From assembly GCF_050436995.1 (NCBI RefSeq), contig NC_134775.1:1279124-1343123 (forward strand): a DNA stretch of 64,000 nucleotides, in the 5' to 3' direction. The position numbers and the translations under genes were made by a program. This document shows positions 31,499 to 42,146 of the stretch, in pieces. The first letter of the stretch is position 1. Every line of letters begins with the position of its first letter. This DNA is from Anticarsia gemmatalis. Taxonomy: Eukaryota > Arthropoda > Insecta > Lepidoptera > Erebidae. Under the pieces are notes generated by a model that was not told the origin of the DNA, did not search any database, and saw only the letters and a list, made by a program, of their open reading frames with translations.

Positions 31499-34400
31499 TC
31501 AATTTAAACTATTCACAAGCTCATAGACTACCTCATATCGAAATACCAGAACTAGACGCTATTTTCATGATCGATACTGGCAGTACGCGTTCTTTCATAA
31601 ATCCGGAAAAAATAAATGAATATTTCCCTTATAATACGTATGAAGAGCCTTTCCAAGTAGTTAGCACACATGGTTGTAGCCAACACACGGAAGTAGCAAA
31701 TATACCGCTTACGGAAACCTTTCAAACAGATCTTACTCATAAGTTTTTCGTTTATAAAGTTGACAAAGACTATGACGGCCTAATAGGCATAGATTTGCTA
31801 AAACAATTAGACGCTAACATTGACATGAAAAACCAAATATTACGAACAAATACCACCGAAATACCAATTCTTTATTATGAACACTTTAAAATAAATATTC
31901 CCAGGCGTTCTGAAGTCAAAGTAAAATTACCTACAACAGTAGAGAATGGCGAAGCTATTATCCCATTTACGGAATTCTGTTCAGGCGTTCGAACACCAGA
32001 CGCAATGATAACATGTAAAGATTTTTATGCAGAAACAATCATACAAAACCTCAATAATAAAGACGTTCTAATAACACTAGAGAAACCATTGTTAGTCCAC
32101 CCAATAACAGAATCACTTAAAGTAACTACGACAAATCATAACTTGAATTATAGTCAAACAAATTCAATATTAGAAGCTAATTTAAACAAGTTACGTTTAG
32201 AACATTTAAATAACGAAGAGAGAACCTGTATTCAAAACCTATGTCTAGAATATAAAGATATATTTTATTGCGAAGAAATCCCCTTGTCTTTTACCAACCA
32301 AGTAAAACATAAAATACGCACAAGCAACGAGGACCCTATATACATAAGACCTTATAGACAACCTCCAACAGAAAACGAAGAAATTAGGAAACAAGTACAG
32401 AAATTATTAGATAATAATGTAATAACTGAATCTCATTCCCCTTGGAGTGCCCCTGTACATCTTGTCCCTAAAAAATTAGACGCTTCAGGTGAACAAAAAT
32501 ACCGAATGGTAATAGATTACAGACGTTTAAACGAAATTACGGTCGATGATAAGTATCCTCTCCCAAATATTACAGATCTTTTTGACAAATTAGGTAAAGC
32601 TACGTATTTTACTACGCTAGATCTTGCTAGTGGCTATCACCAAATAGAAGTAGAGCCTTCTGATAGACAGAAAACAGCCTTTACAACCCAATCTGGTCAC
32701 TATGAATTTAAAAGAATGCCCTTTGGTTTGAAGACAGCTCCGGCTACATTTCAACGAGCTATGGACAATGTTCTTAAAGGACTACAAGGAATGCATTGTC
32801 TAGTCTATTTAGATGACATCCTAGTCTTTTCTAATAGCTTACAAAATCACATAGAAAAGCTCAGAAAAATATTCGACAGACTTAGACAGACAAACTTAAA
32901 AGTTACATTAGATAAGTGCGAGTTCTTAAGAAAAGAAGTACTTTACTTAGGACACACTCTTTCTAAAGATGGACTCAAACCAAACCAAGATAAAATTAAA
33001 GCAGTTTTAAATTTCCCTATTCCTAAAACTCCCACGGAGATAAAAAGCTTTTTAGGTTTAATAGGCTATTACCGTAAATTCATCAAAGATTTCTCTAAGA
33101 TCACACAACCTCTCACAAATTGTTTAAAGAAAGGTAGAAAAATCGTACATACTCAGGAATTCGTAAACGCATTCGAAAAATGTAAAGAAATATTAACAAA
33201 CGCCCCACTTTTACAATTCCCTGATTTTAGTAAACCATTTTTATTGACAACTGACGCATCAAATTACGCAGTAGGAGCAGTATTGTCACAAGGCCCAATT
33301 GGTAGCGATAAACCAATAGCATACGCAAGTCGAACATTAAATGACGCCGAAACGCGCTATAGTACTATTGAAAAGGAACTACTTGCAATAGTTTGGGCAT
33401 GCAAACATTTCAGACCTTATTTATATGGTAAAAAATTCATTATACTTAGTGATCATAGACCTTTAGTTTGGTTACACACGTTTAAAGAACCAGGCAGTCG
33501 TTTAACTCGATGGAGATTAAGACTAGATGAGTATGATTATGATATTAAATACAAACCAGGTAAACAAAACGGAAACGCTGACGCACTTTCACGTATTAAA
33601 ATAAACGCGATTGATAAAGATAATATGTCAACCCAAGTAAATTCCCCCGATACAATAGTTATTTCAGACGATGAGGAAATAAGATCAAGAAAATCGACAT
33701 ATTCTATACCATCTGTTGACAGCCAAACTGTCACAGCATCCGAAAAGGACAACTCAACACTTGCTACAGTACATTCTGAAGAGAATACCGACTCTTCCGA
33801 CTTACCGATATTAGATGAAGCAATCGATACAAAACCAAACCAAATACTTATATATACATGGAATAGAAATGAACTAACTGTTAAAGATCTATCGCGCGAC
33901 AAACAGAAAGTATTAGAAGTCCATATGCCAATAGATAATTTAGAGATAATCAAACAATTTCTTAAAGAATACATTAGGCCTAAAATCAAACATTTTATTT
34001 ACTTTGAAGACCATAGACATCGCGAATCGTTTACAAATATTATAACACAATTGTTTAAAAAGGACTCAATTAAAATATTTGAATGCACTAAGCGTGTAGT
34101 TTACGTCGAAGACGAGAATGAACAACGTCAGATTGTATTGAAATACCATAAAGGTAAGACATGTCACAGAGGTATTAAAGAGACAATAGCGCATCTCAAG
34201 AGAACTTACTACTGGAATAACCTGCACGAAACAGTCGCAAGCATCATAAACTCATGCGAACCGTGTAAACTCATGAAATACGACAGAAAACCCATTAAAC
34301 CGGAACTTCAATTAACTCAAACGCAATCAAAACCTTTCGAAGAGATATTTATAGATATATTTTCAATCGAAAACACTTACTTTTTAACAATTATCGATGC

Positions 34401-35184
34401 ATTCAGTAAATTAGGACAAGCCTTCGAAATCTCAAGCAGAAATACACCGGAAATAATTAGAGCGCTAATTAAATACTTCTCGTTTTACGGAATACCACAA
34501 CGCATTAGCTCAGATCCCGGAACTGAATTTAATAATAACCTATTGAAGGAAATGTTATCATTCTACAAAATAGACTTACACATAGGAACACCCCATAATC
34601 CAAATTCCATGGGTTTAGTTGAAAGATTCCATTCAACAATTACGGAAATATACAGACTAGCTAAGTACGAACGGAAGATAACAGACGCAGCATCCGTCAT
34701 GACTTACGCTATTATCTCATACAACCAATCTATACACTCTTCAACAGGTCTTACACCTTTCGAAATAGTCTTCGGACATACCGAATCATCGGACGCATTT
34801 AACATAGACTTTAATAAACAATATATCCAACAATTAGTCCAAGAACACGCGAAACGCACAAAATATTTATATAAATACCTAACTGACAAAATGATCGACT
34901 CTAAAACTAAAATAAAGGAAAAACGTGGTGGTGAGACAAAATTCAACATCAAGAAAGGAGATAAAGTTTATGTAAAAGGCGTTAATATTAGGCGCAGTAA
35001 AGATAAACCTCGATACCAGAAAGCAACAATTACGGGTGAAATAAATCGCAACACTGTCCCAGTAAAAACTAAAAACAGAGACACTAAGGTCGCTATTAAA
35101 GACATAAAACGTCCTTCACAGGTACATCCTGTCAATGATGACACTAATAATCCAAGGCCGGGCCCTTCAACTTCAACCGATTGA
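31453..35184 (+). CDS. pol: errantivirus Pol (protease, RT, RNase H, integrase)
   Basis: The frame is open from 31453 in the -1 frame relative to gag; the first ATG (31567) begins MIDTGSTRSF, the protease active site, so Pol is expected as a Gag-Pol frameshift product. Positions below count from that ATG. RT: YRMVIDYRRLNEI (about 313), YLDDILVFSN (about 415). RNase H: TTDASNYAVGAVL (about 562), LLAIVWACKHFRPYLYG. Integrase: zinc region HKGKTCHRGI to CEPCKL (about 861-900), core D in IFIDIFS (about 928), D in SSDPGTEF (about 983), E in GLVERFHS (about 1020). No stop or shift is visible. It copies genomic RNA to DNA and integrates it. Confidence 0.95.
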   Translation, partial: GKFYHRSLTGRSPEIINLNYSQAHRLPHIEIPELDAIFMIDTGSTRSFINPEKINEYFPYNTYEEPFQVVSTHGCSQHTEVANIPLTETFQTDLTHKFFVYKVDKDYDGLIGIDLLKQLDANIDMKNQILRTNTTEIPILYYEHFKINIPRRSEVKVKLPTTVENGEAIIPFTEFCSGVRTPDAMITCKDFYAETIIQNLNNKDVLITLEKPLLVHPITESLKVTTTNHNLNYSQTNSILEANLNKLRLEHLNNEERTCIQNLCLEYKDIFYCEEIPLSFTNQVKHKIRTSNEDPIYIRPYRQPPTENEEIRKQVQKLLDNNVITESHSPWSAPVHLVPKKLDASGEQKYRMVIDYRRLNEITVDDKYPLPNITDLFDKLGKATYFTTLDLASGYHQIEVEPSDRQKTAFTTQSGHYEFKRMPFGLKTAPATFQRAMDNVLKGLQGMHCLVYLDDILVFSNSLQNHIEKLRKIFDRLRQTNLKVTLDKCEFLRKEVLYLGHTLSKDGLKPNQDKIKAVLNFPIPKTPTEIKSFLGLIGYYRKFIKDFSKITQPLTNCLKKGRKIVHTQEFVNAFEKCKEILTNAPLLQFPDFSKPFLLTTDASNYAVGAVLSQGPIGSDKPIAYASRTLNDAETRYSTIEKELLAIVWACKHFRPYLYGKKFIILSDHRPLVWLHTFKEPGSRLTRWRLRLDEYDYDIKYKPGKQNGNADALSRIKINAIDKDNMSTQVNSPDTIVISDDEEIRSRKSTYSIPSVDSQTVTASEKDNSTLATVHSEENTDSSDLPILDEAIDTKPNQILIYTWNRNELTVKDLSRDKQKVLEVHMPIDNLEIIKQFLKEYIRPKIKHFIYFEDHRHRESFTNIITQLFKKDSIKIFECTKRVVYVEDENEQRQIVLKYHKGKTCHRGIKETIAHLKRTYYWNNLHETVASIINSCEPCKLMKYDRKPIKPELQLTQTQSKPFEEIFIDIFSIENTYFLTIIDAFSKLGQAFEISSRNTPEIIRALIKYFSFYGIPQRISSDPGTEFNNNLLKEMLSFYKIDLHIGTPHNPNSMGLVERFHSTITEIYRLAKYERKITDAASVMTYAIISYNQSIHSSTGLTPFEIVFGHTESSDAFNIDFNKQYIQQLVQEHAKRTKYLYKYLTDKMIDSKTKIKEKRGGETKFNIKKGDKVYVKGVNIRRSKDKPRYQKATITGEINRNTVPVKTKNRDTKVAIKDIKRPSQVHPVNDDTNNPRPGPSTSTD
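31456..31462 (+). promoter_or_regulatory. candidate -1 ribosomal frameshift site
   Basis: AAATTTT in register A-AAT-TTT with the gag frame, inside the 46-nt gag/pol overlap (31453-31498). It fits the X-XXY-YYZ pattern for a one-base backward slip into pol. Confidence 0.6.
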
Positions 35185-36862
35185 AGACAACCCAGGTATA
35201 CTTCCTGTGAAAGAAGGTCAAGCATCAGTAAGCTTTTATAATTGGGATATAATTAAAATATTAGACTTAGAATTGATTTGCACTAATTTAGATTATAATA
35301 TTAATAAGTATGATGAAATAAAATCATATATGATAGATAAGTTAAATAATATATATAATTTAGATGGTAGTATAATCGACGCCGAGCTCCAAGTTCAATA
35401 CATTATGAATCTTACGCTAGAAAAGTATAACCAACTTATTCCAAATATTAGAATGAAAAGAGGTTTAATTAACCCGATTGGTTCTATAATTAAAGCAATC
35501 ACTGGTAACTTAGATAACCAGGATGCCATTAGATATGATCAATTAATAAATAACATCCAAAACAAACAAAATACGATCATAAATAAGGTGACTTTAATAT
35601 CTAAGATGATTGACACCTTTGTCAATACAACAAATTCCACCAGAAATAATTTCATTATATTAGAAAAAACAATTGAAGAAATTCAGGAAATTCTTAACAG
35701 AACACAATATCAAAGGAGCAAGGAACTTATTATAAATACTTTTAATTTACTTATACATAATTTTCAAATTTTATTAATTAGATTAGACGAAGTCGAGACA
35801 GCAGTCGCTTTTAGTAAAATAAATATTTTGCATCAATCTTTATTGACTACCAATGAACTGTATAATTTACTAAAGAAAATAGAGAAAACAGATAAAGTTA
35901 TATTCCCTGTAACTATAGATAATTTAATTAAGATAGAAAATAGTATAGACATTAAAGCATATGTAAAGGGCAAACGATTAACTTTTATCATGTCAGTACC
36001 AATGGTTCAGTCGGACACCTATAACTATTTTTCCCTACACCCTTTTCCTATGTATAATCCAAAGCTAAATTTAACTTTCCTTATAACTCCTAAACATTCC
36101 TACATCCTTGCGAAGGGATTGAAAACCGTACCATTATCTCAACCTTGTAAGGAGATAGACCAAGGAAAATTCTTATGTCATGAAGATTATATGTCTGTAC
36201 AAAATGAAGATAAATGCATCGAAGATTTGATGAAATTCTCTACACAAATAACGTCGTGTGCACCGATACCAGTCGAATCTTCCGACGTAAAGATCAAAGC
36301 TTTACAACCAGACTCCTGGATAATCTACACCGGAGTTCATACACTGCTAACAGAATATTGTGAAAACGATATAAGCCAACATAACATTATCGGCACATAT
36401 ATCATAACATTGGACAACGATTGTAGAATCGAAGTTGGGAAGATAACGCTGAAGAAACAAACACGTCTTCAGGTAGCATCAGTAATGTTCCGCAGTATGC
36501 CGAGCATCCACCTGCCCAACATAGTTCCTCCAAAGGAAACAATGCAGCGCAAGGCGATTAACTTGGATCAAGTAAATATGGAAAACTTACAGTTTCTTTC
36601 CCACGCATTAAAAAGTGAAGTGATAACAAGTGAAAAGCCAATAGACATAGTGAATATACACAGTGTTAGTCTAGGAACTATATTAATCTATGTAATCCTA
36701 GTTATAATATTTCTTGTTCTTGCATACCGTTACAGAGGCAAAATTATGTGTAATCAAAATCATCATCCTAAATTTAACAAAAACTTAAATGACGATTTTG
36801 AACTTAAGGAGGGAAGAGTTATGCATCCTGCTAGGCCTCTACAAACAATAGCAATAGGTTAG
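35135..36862 (+). CDS. env: errantivirus Env glycoprotein
   Basis: 575 codons; the first ATG overlaps pol by 50 nt and the stop lies inside the 3' LTR. A furin-type site RMKR at about residue 106-109 is followed by a hydrophobic fusion-peptide-like stretch (GLINPIGSIIKAITGN). Helical regions follow, then a Cys-containing ectodomain, and a membrane anchor (TILIYVILVIIFLVLAYRYR, about 512-531) with a short cytoplasmic tail. This is the F-like envelope of insect errantiviruses. It is normally made from a spliced mRNA, so the ATG shown may not be the real start. The frame is unbroken, so cell-to-cell transfer is conceivable but not shown. Confidence 0.9.
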   Translation: MMTLIIQGRALQLQPIEDNPGILPVKEGQASVSFYNWDIIKILDLELICTNLDYNINKYDEIKSYMIDKLNNIYNLDGSIIDAELQVQYIMNLTLEKYNQLIPNIRMKRGLINPIGSIIKAITGNLDNQDAIRYDQLINNIQNKQNTIINKVTLISKMIDTFVNTTNSTRNNFIILEKTIEEIQEILNRTQYQRSKELIINTFNLLIHNFQILLIRLDEVETAVAFSKINILHQSLLTTNELYNLLKKIEKTDKVIFPVTIDNLIKIENSIDIKAYVKGKRLTFIMSVPMVQSDTYNYFSLHPFPMYNPKLNLTFLITPKHSYILAKGLKTVPLSQPCKEIDQGKFLCHEDYMSVQNEDKCIEDLMKFSTQITSCAPIPVESSDVKIKALQPDSWIIYTGVHTLLTEYCENDISQHNIIGTYIITLDNDCRIEVGKITLKKQTRLQVASVMFRSMPSIHLPNIVPPKETMQRKAINLDQVNMENLQFLSHALKSEVITSEKPIDIVNIHSVSLGTILIYVILVIIFLVLAYRYRGKIMCNQNHHPKFNKNLNDDFELKEGRVMHPARPLQTIAIG

Positions 36863-37183
36863 AGAACAATAATCAATGGGTTAGAGTTACGGTGTCAAAT
36901 GCTAGTTGGTCAATTACTGTAACTTTAATGAGCGCCAAAACTATAACCATTTGATTTACGATTACTTGTTCACTGTTAAGACCATTTATGAATACCATGA
37001 TTGTATGTATCACGCCATAGCGGATACCACGTGACTAAAATCACATGTATAAAAGCTTTGTCATTTGTACCATAATCCAGTTCTGTTCCTGTAATTGTCT
37101 CGGCTTGATGCTCTGCGAGCACACCTTTATTTTAATCAAATAAATATATTTTTTTAAATAAAGTGCTGTCCATTAATTTGACT
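36817..37183 (+). repeat. errantivirus 3' LTR
   Basis: 367 bp, visually identical to 29454-29820; contains the end of env; followed by ACAT. Confidence 0.95.
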
Positions 37184-37187
37184 ACAT

Positions 37188-38249
37188 ATAGGGCGCTATA
37201 TATATGTGGTCATTCATTCTTAAGATCTAAAATTTGAGCCTCGTCCTTAATTATGATACTCGGCTGACCTTCCCATACCCTTAAAATACCCATCATGTCC
37301 TTTGCATTCTGTATTTTTTGTTTTGGTAGATACATGTTGGCACTAGGAGCACTCTGAAAACAATGTCTACACTCTACAACAATAAGTACTTCTACCACTA
37401 CCTACTTGTTGTCCATGATCGGAATACACAAACAATAACAATGAAAGTAATAGGTAGGTAGGTACCTACTTACAAATACACGTAAGATACGACCTGTAAT
37501 TCACACAATCACCACGAATTTACACAAAATAATGACATTCATACATACTTTAACACAATTTCACCCATCAAATTATAATAAACATAATAATCAAAAATAA
37601 CCAAAAATGAGCACGCAAAATGAAAACAAAACTAAATCTAAAATCATAAATGTCATCACAACAAATGCATTTATTGTCTCTCTCTCATTAAATATCATTG
37701 CATCTCACTCACACATTCGCTAGTTGCCGCGCCGCTCGCGCCGCTGCCACAGAATAATAAGTACTAAAGTACAGAACACGCACTTCCCGTAACAATTTAT
37801 AGAAATAACGACTATTGCTACTAAGCAACAAAGTCTAATTCAGCTCGTATAAGCGCTCCGTACCTAATGACATATTCACCTAAGTATTCCCGCTCTCTTT
37901 TAACGCGTAACTCTGTCACTGTCTGGCGTAGAGTAACGCGTTACCTATGACGCTAAGGTTGTCGGCTCGCCGCATCGTTGCTACCTGTTTTGGTTTGTTT
38001 ACATTTTTACTATTTTATATTCTTCGTATGTCCTAAACCTGTGAACCGATTTATATCATTCAAACGGATAAAATAGTTTTAGTCTTAGACCTTTCATTTG
38101 ATACCAAAATCGTTGAAATATCTCCATAACCAAAAAGTCACATTTGCAAGTTGCTCTCGTAATTATAAAGTATCAAATTCCTTAATAATTCAGACATGAG
38201 TCCATATTGTTAGCATCAACAAAGTAACTAATTATACCTAGTTAGTACT
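37188..38249. other. no supported gene
   Basis: AT-rich. A minus-strand frame at 37210-37398 (VECRHCFQSAPSANMYLPKQ) sits next to a possible ATG-GACAACAAG on the minus strand and could be a small exon, but I recognise no domain. A GC-rich patch lies near 37720-37750. Confidence 0.3.
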
Positions 38250-38987
38250 ATTATTTTGACTTAGGAGTCTACTCACATGCTAAGAATCTCACACATGAGT
38301 GAGTTAACTACGGACCTTTATTTTCAATGGAAGTTTCACTCGGTGAATGTGTGAGTTTACTACTCATACATTTTAGAGGTGGTTGAATCACCTGATTAAT
38401 AATAATTAACTTGAACATAACGTTTTATTCCTTATTATCATCAAATATCATTGCGACATATAAAAACATAATTTAACATAATAACAATAAAATAAATTGC
38501 ACAGTCGGCTGCAAATTTGCTAATTATTTAAGTTTAATTTAATCAAGTACTTAATCAAAATATTGTTAAAAATAAAAGTCACATTATTATTCATTTACTT
38601 AGTAGATAACATGGAAACATCAAGTATACATATAGAAAGTATATACCAAAATTAAATACGTATAAAAAATAATAACGACATGTTCCTGTAATAAATTACA
38701 GTATAGTGGGTAATCCGAGAAATCTTTTTACATTTTGAATGTAGGTGAATCATAAAACTTTAGCACCTATTCACTTATTATTTGCGGTTATGTTTGCGGA
38801 AGTGTGTAAATAATTATAAATTATAGTGTCTTATTATAGTGTGTAATCATATTTACTGTTTGTTTATGTGACATACAAACGAGGTAAGAATCAATTTAAA
38901 ATCAATAAATTTGGTTTGTGTTGTATTTAATAATGTAAGTTCATTTTTAACTTGTGTACCTAACGGCTGGTTTTTGTTTCAGTCATC

Positions 38988-39248
38988 ATGGATAACAACC
39001 TTTCAGCAAATACAAATTCAGATTTTGTTGTCATTCAATCACAAAGAGGAGGCAAAGTTCTTTTGTTAAATGGCTACAGGTACAATATGGTGCGTAATAA
39101 TAGCAATGGGCATACTGTATGGCGTTGTGTCAAAGTGAAATGTACTGGTAACTTAGTGAGTAATTGTAGTCAAGTTGTAAAACAGCAAGTACATAAATGT
39201 ACGCCGGACATAATGGAGAATGTTACTAGGTATGCCAAATCGCTTTAA
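38988..39248 (+). CDS. FLYWCH-type zinc-finger exon of the MULE
   Basis: 86 codons from ATG to a stop. The block VIQSQRGGKVLLLNGYRYNM..VWRCVKVKCTG..QVHKCTP matches the FLYWCH fold (paired aromatics with C..C..H). A splice donor (ACTAG/GTATGC, exon end 39229) lies just before the stop, so the domain is probably joined to the transposase downstream. My attempts to match phases to an acceptor near 40545 failed, so the junction is unresolved. It would bind the element's TIRs. Confidence 0.7.
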   Translation: MDNNLSANTNSDFVVIQSQRGGKVLLLNGYRYNMVRNNSNGHTVWRCVKVKCTGNLVSNCSQVVKQQVHKCTPDIMENVTRYAKSL

Positions 39249-39360
39249 ATTTTGACACAGTATGGCCTGTATGTATACATATAAACTAGTTTTTGTTTGA
39301 GTCAAAAATACCGAATAGTTTTGATTTTATAAGCATTCAAAGTTTCGAAAAATATCGAGT

Positions 39361-40047
39361 CCCGCTAGCAGCCGCGTGAGCGGCTGTGACGTCATACTAC
39401 ATTGCCGTGCCGCGCGGGCCGCGTCCCGCTTAGTATTTTGGTAGTCTTAGTATAGCTTGCGTAGTATTTTGTTGTATTTTCGTCCGCTTATGTATAAAAT
39501 AACTTATAATAATAGTAAATACTATTCGATTAATAAAATGGATAAAGGATTTGAAAAAGGGCAATCGGATAAACTACCTAAAATAAATGGAATAATGGTT
39601 GCGAATTATTTCGTGAAACGAATAGAGGTTTTGTTGCCTCGAAAATCCTACTTAATATTATAAATGTGAAAGTTTGTGAGAATGTACATATGTATGTACG
39701 TATGTACGTATGTTTGTATATGTATATATTGTATGTACGTATGTATGTAAGTATGTACGTGTGTATGTATGTACGTACGTATGTATGTATGTACATATGT
39801 ATGTATGTAGTTATGTACGTATGTTTGTATATGTATATATGTATGTACGTATGTATGTATGTAAGTATGTACGGATGTTTGTTACTCTTTCACGCAAATT
39901 TGACTGAACCGATTACGATGAAATTTGATAAATAGGTAGCTGAAGACCCTGAATAACACATAGACTACTTTTTATCCCGGATTCCGAAGGATCGGGATTT
40001 ACGCGGCAAGGGTTTCCATGCGGACGAAGTCGCGGGCCGCTTCTAGT
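39361..40047 (+). mobile_element. Helitron-like non-autonomous insertion in the MULE
   Basis: The 3' end GGACGAAGTCGCGGGCCGC followed by TTCTAG|T resembles the Helitron 3' end at 48097 (GAAGCCGCGGGCGGAAAGCTAG|T). The interior shares the layout of that element's 3' region (ACTGAACCGATTACGATGAA, TGAATAACACATAGACTAC). A tetranucleotide tract fills the middle. The 5' TC start is not found, so the left limit is approximate. Confidence 0.45.
39664..39885. repeat. TATG/TACG microsatellite
   Basis: Long imperfect run of GTATGTATGTACGTAT units. Apparent frames encoding MYVCMYV repeats on both strands come from this tract and are not genes. Confidence 0.95.
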
Positions 40048-40099
40048 ATATTATACATATAAGTACCTAATATGTTAGATATTTACGATCACTGCATAT

Positions 40100-40214
40100 T
40101 ATAATGAAACAATTTTTAACCGAAATAATCGCGAACTTATTGATTTTACATTTTTCCTGCCACAGTAAAATCAATAAACTCGCGATCAATCCGGTTAGAA
40201 ATTGTTTCATTATA
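40100..40214. repeat. 115-bp hairpin
   Basis: Arms 40100-40149 and 40165-40214 pair with few mismatches (TATAATGAAACAATTT ... AAATTGTTTCATTATA); loop about 15 nt. Possibly a tiny foldback MITE inside the MULE. Confidence 0.85.
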
Positions 40215-40544
40215 AGATGAAGTTATTTATTATTACTTATGTACTTACCTACATAAAATTAAATTACATTTAGGCACAACATATGATTTCCTAGTATTTG
40301 AATTGGACATTTTTAAAAGTATTTAGGGATAATTTCAACGCATTGAGCGCGCGACCGCAAGCGGACTGTGTGAGCCAGACTGAGCAAGTGTAAAGTGACG
40401 TCACACCGTCACCGAGAGCTAGCGTCGTGCGGTTACAACTTGTTTTACTTATAAATCGAAAACTAATTGACGTATCGAAGTAATTCTTTCACCAGTATTT
40501 TTTATTTTTAAACGAGAATATGGAGTGCTAAAAATCAAAATTAG

Positions 40545-41698
40545 GTAACATTCTCCATTGGAAACGAAATTAAACAGCGTTTACAAAAATGCCTCAAAAG
40601 AGTTCGTGAAGAGACTACACCGATACCCACCGTGTATTCTGATACTTTAGAAGAATTAAGGGATACTGGTCTTGGGTTATTGCAAAAGTTACCTAAATAT
40701 GACAATATTAAAAAAACTCTTTATAAGCACAGAAATAAAGAACTAGGAGCGCAAAAACTTAGTTTTAAAAAAATAAAAGATACGAAGATTCCTGAAAAAT
40801 TCAAAAATTTTCTTTTCGCCGATTATGGTTACAAGAAAAACCGAATTTTAATGTTTTCCAGCTGCGAAGGAAGAGAAATTCTCAAACGAGTAAAACACGT
40901 TTATTGTGATGGAACATTTAAAAGTGCAGTCCCTCCTTTCAAGCAACTTTATGTAGTTCACGCTGATCTTGGAAGTGAGGATAACCAACACATGAATATT
41001 ATCCCTGTCATATATGCATTATTACCGGACAAAAACCAGAATACTTATAAACTTTTATTGCATTTGATTAAAAGCCAAGTGCCTGAATTTCAGCCAGATA
41101 CTTTTATCACGGATTTCGAAATAAGTGCCATATCAGCTATCCGCTGTGTATTTCCTGAATCGAAAACTCGTGGTTGTTTATTTCATTTTGCACAGGCAGT
41201 TTGGAGAAAGGCTAAGAAGCTTCATTTGACAAAATCGAATGTAAATAAAGGTCATATTAAGAGATGCATCGCGCTGGCATATTTGCCCAAACAATATCAA
41301 TTGGATGGTTGGTTGTACATTTTGGGGGAATGTTTGAATAAAAAAGACCAGAATATAGCAAATTTCAACCATTATTTTGAGGCCACATGGCTAAAAAATA
41401 GTGCTTGCTTATCAGATACTTGGTGTTTCCATAATCATACCTATAAAACGAATAATGTCACGGAATCCTGGAACTCACGTTTGAATAAAAAAATTAGACC
41501 AAAGCCAAACATTGCAGTACTCTTGAAGGCTTTGATTAAAGACGCAAATTACTACTTAGCATTGTGGAAAAAAATAAATATATCACAAAGCGAACAAATG
41601 AGGCTATCCTGCAACAGAAAGTTATCGAATATGCAATCCGGGAGTTAATCGATTCTGAAATTTCGATAGGACACTGCATTGAAAAACTGAAAAGATAA
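40545..41698 (+). pseudogene. MULE transposase, C-terminal frameshift
   Basis: Open from 40545 in the frame that contains NEIKQRLQKCLKRVREE, then TTPIPTVYSDTLEELRD. Catalytic residues: D in VYCDGTFK (about 40905), D in ITDFEISA (about 41110) and E in NNVTESWNS (about 41465), giving the MULE DDE order; a CLFHFAQAVWRK motif with C and H sits between. The frame shifts near 41600: the original reading appears to continue one base out as ILQQKVIEYAIRELIDSE, ending in a TAA at 41696-41698, rather than at the early stop 41646-41648. So this copy probably makes a slightly altered protein. Confidence 0.8.
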
Positions 41699-42017
41699 AA
41701 TCGTCCTTTTAATTTTAACAATAATTTGATGAAGTACTTGATTAAATTAAACTTAAATAATTAGCAAATTTGCAGCCGACTGTGCAATTTATTTTATTGT
41801 TATTATGTTTTTATATGTCGCAATGATATTTGATGATAATAAGAAATAAAACGTTATGTTCAAGTTAATTATTATTAATCAGGTGATTCAACCACCTCTA
41901 AAATGTATGAGTAGTAAACTCACACATTCACCGAGTGAAACTTCCATTGAAAATAAAGGTCCGTAGTTAACTCACTCATGTGTGAGATTCTTAGCATGTG
42001 AGTAGACTCCTAAGTCA

Positions 42018-42146
42018 TTATTTTGTGGTAGGGCCTGTAGTTTTATAGACTTTTAATGAATCTGTAGGTAATGAAAAAAATGACAATCCCTCGTCCTTCT
42101 TTTTCGACAAACATCCATCAAATGAGCAATGCTTTAAACCTGCCAT
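42018..42146 (-). pseudogene. THAP-type zinc-finger first exon, interrupted by the MULE
   Basis: From ATG at 42144-42146: MAGLKHCSFDGCLSKKKDEG, then LSFFSLPTDS. Initial Met, C-x4-C and the FFSLP block are the start of a THAP domain (C2CH DNA-binding module of P-element transposases and host THAP proteins). The MULE target site begins at 42024, so the rest of the domain is not contiguous here. It may have been the 5' exon of a P-like element or a host gene. Confidence 0.6.

Larger units (their letters stand above)
29454..37183 (+). mobile_element. endogenous errantivirus (gypsy-group, with env), intact
   Basis: LTRs of 367 bp at 29454-29820 and 36817-37183 look identical by eye, starting AGTTATGCATCC and ending TTAATTTGACT. 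The target duplication is ACAT (29450-29453, 37184-37187), matching the short alternating targets of insect errantiviruses. A primer site follows the 5' LTR, gag, pol and env are all open, and a polypurine tract (AAGGAGGGAAG) precedes the 3' LTR. Everything visible suggests a very recent insertion. Confidence 0.95.
38258..42016 (+). mobile_element. Mutator-like element (MULE) with long TIRs
   Basis: TIRs of about 315 bp at 38258-38578 and 41705-42016 start GACTTAGGAGTCTACTCACA and are nearly identical, with scattered differences only near the inner ends. The 8-bp duplication ATTATTTT is at 38250-38257 and 42017-42024. The interior carries a FLYWCH-type DNA-binding exon and an MULE transposase, interrupted by a Helitron-like insertion in the presumed intron. 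Long TIRs and an 8-9-bp duplication are diagnostic of the superfamily. Confidence 0.95.

Noticed and set aside
37210..37398. 62-codon minus-strand frame as a definite gene
   Set aside because: No recognisable domain and no clear start or splice context; kept only as a remark in the spacer entry.
39666..39935. Open frames encoding MYVCMYV-type repeats on both strands
   Set aside because: They are translations of a TATG/TACG microsatellite and have no coding signature.
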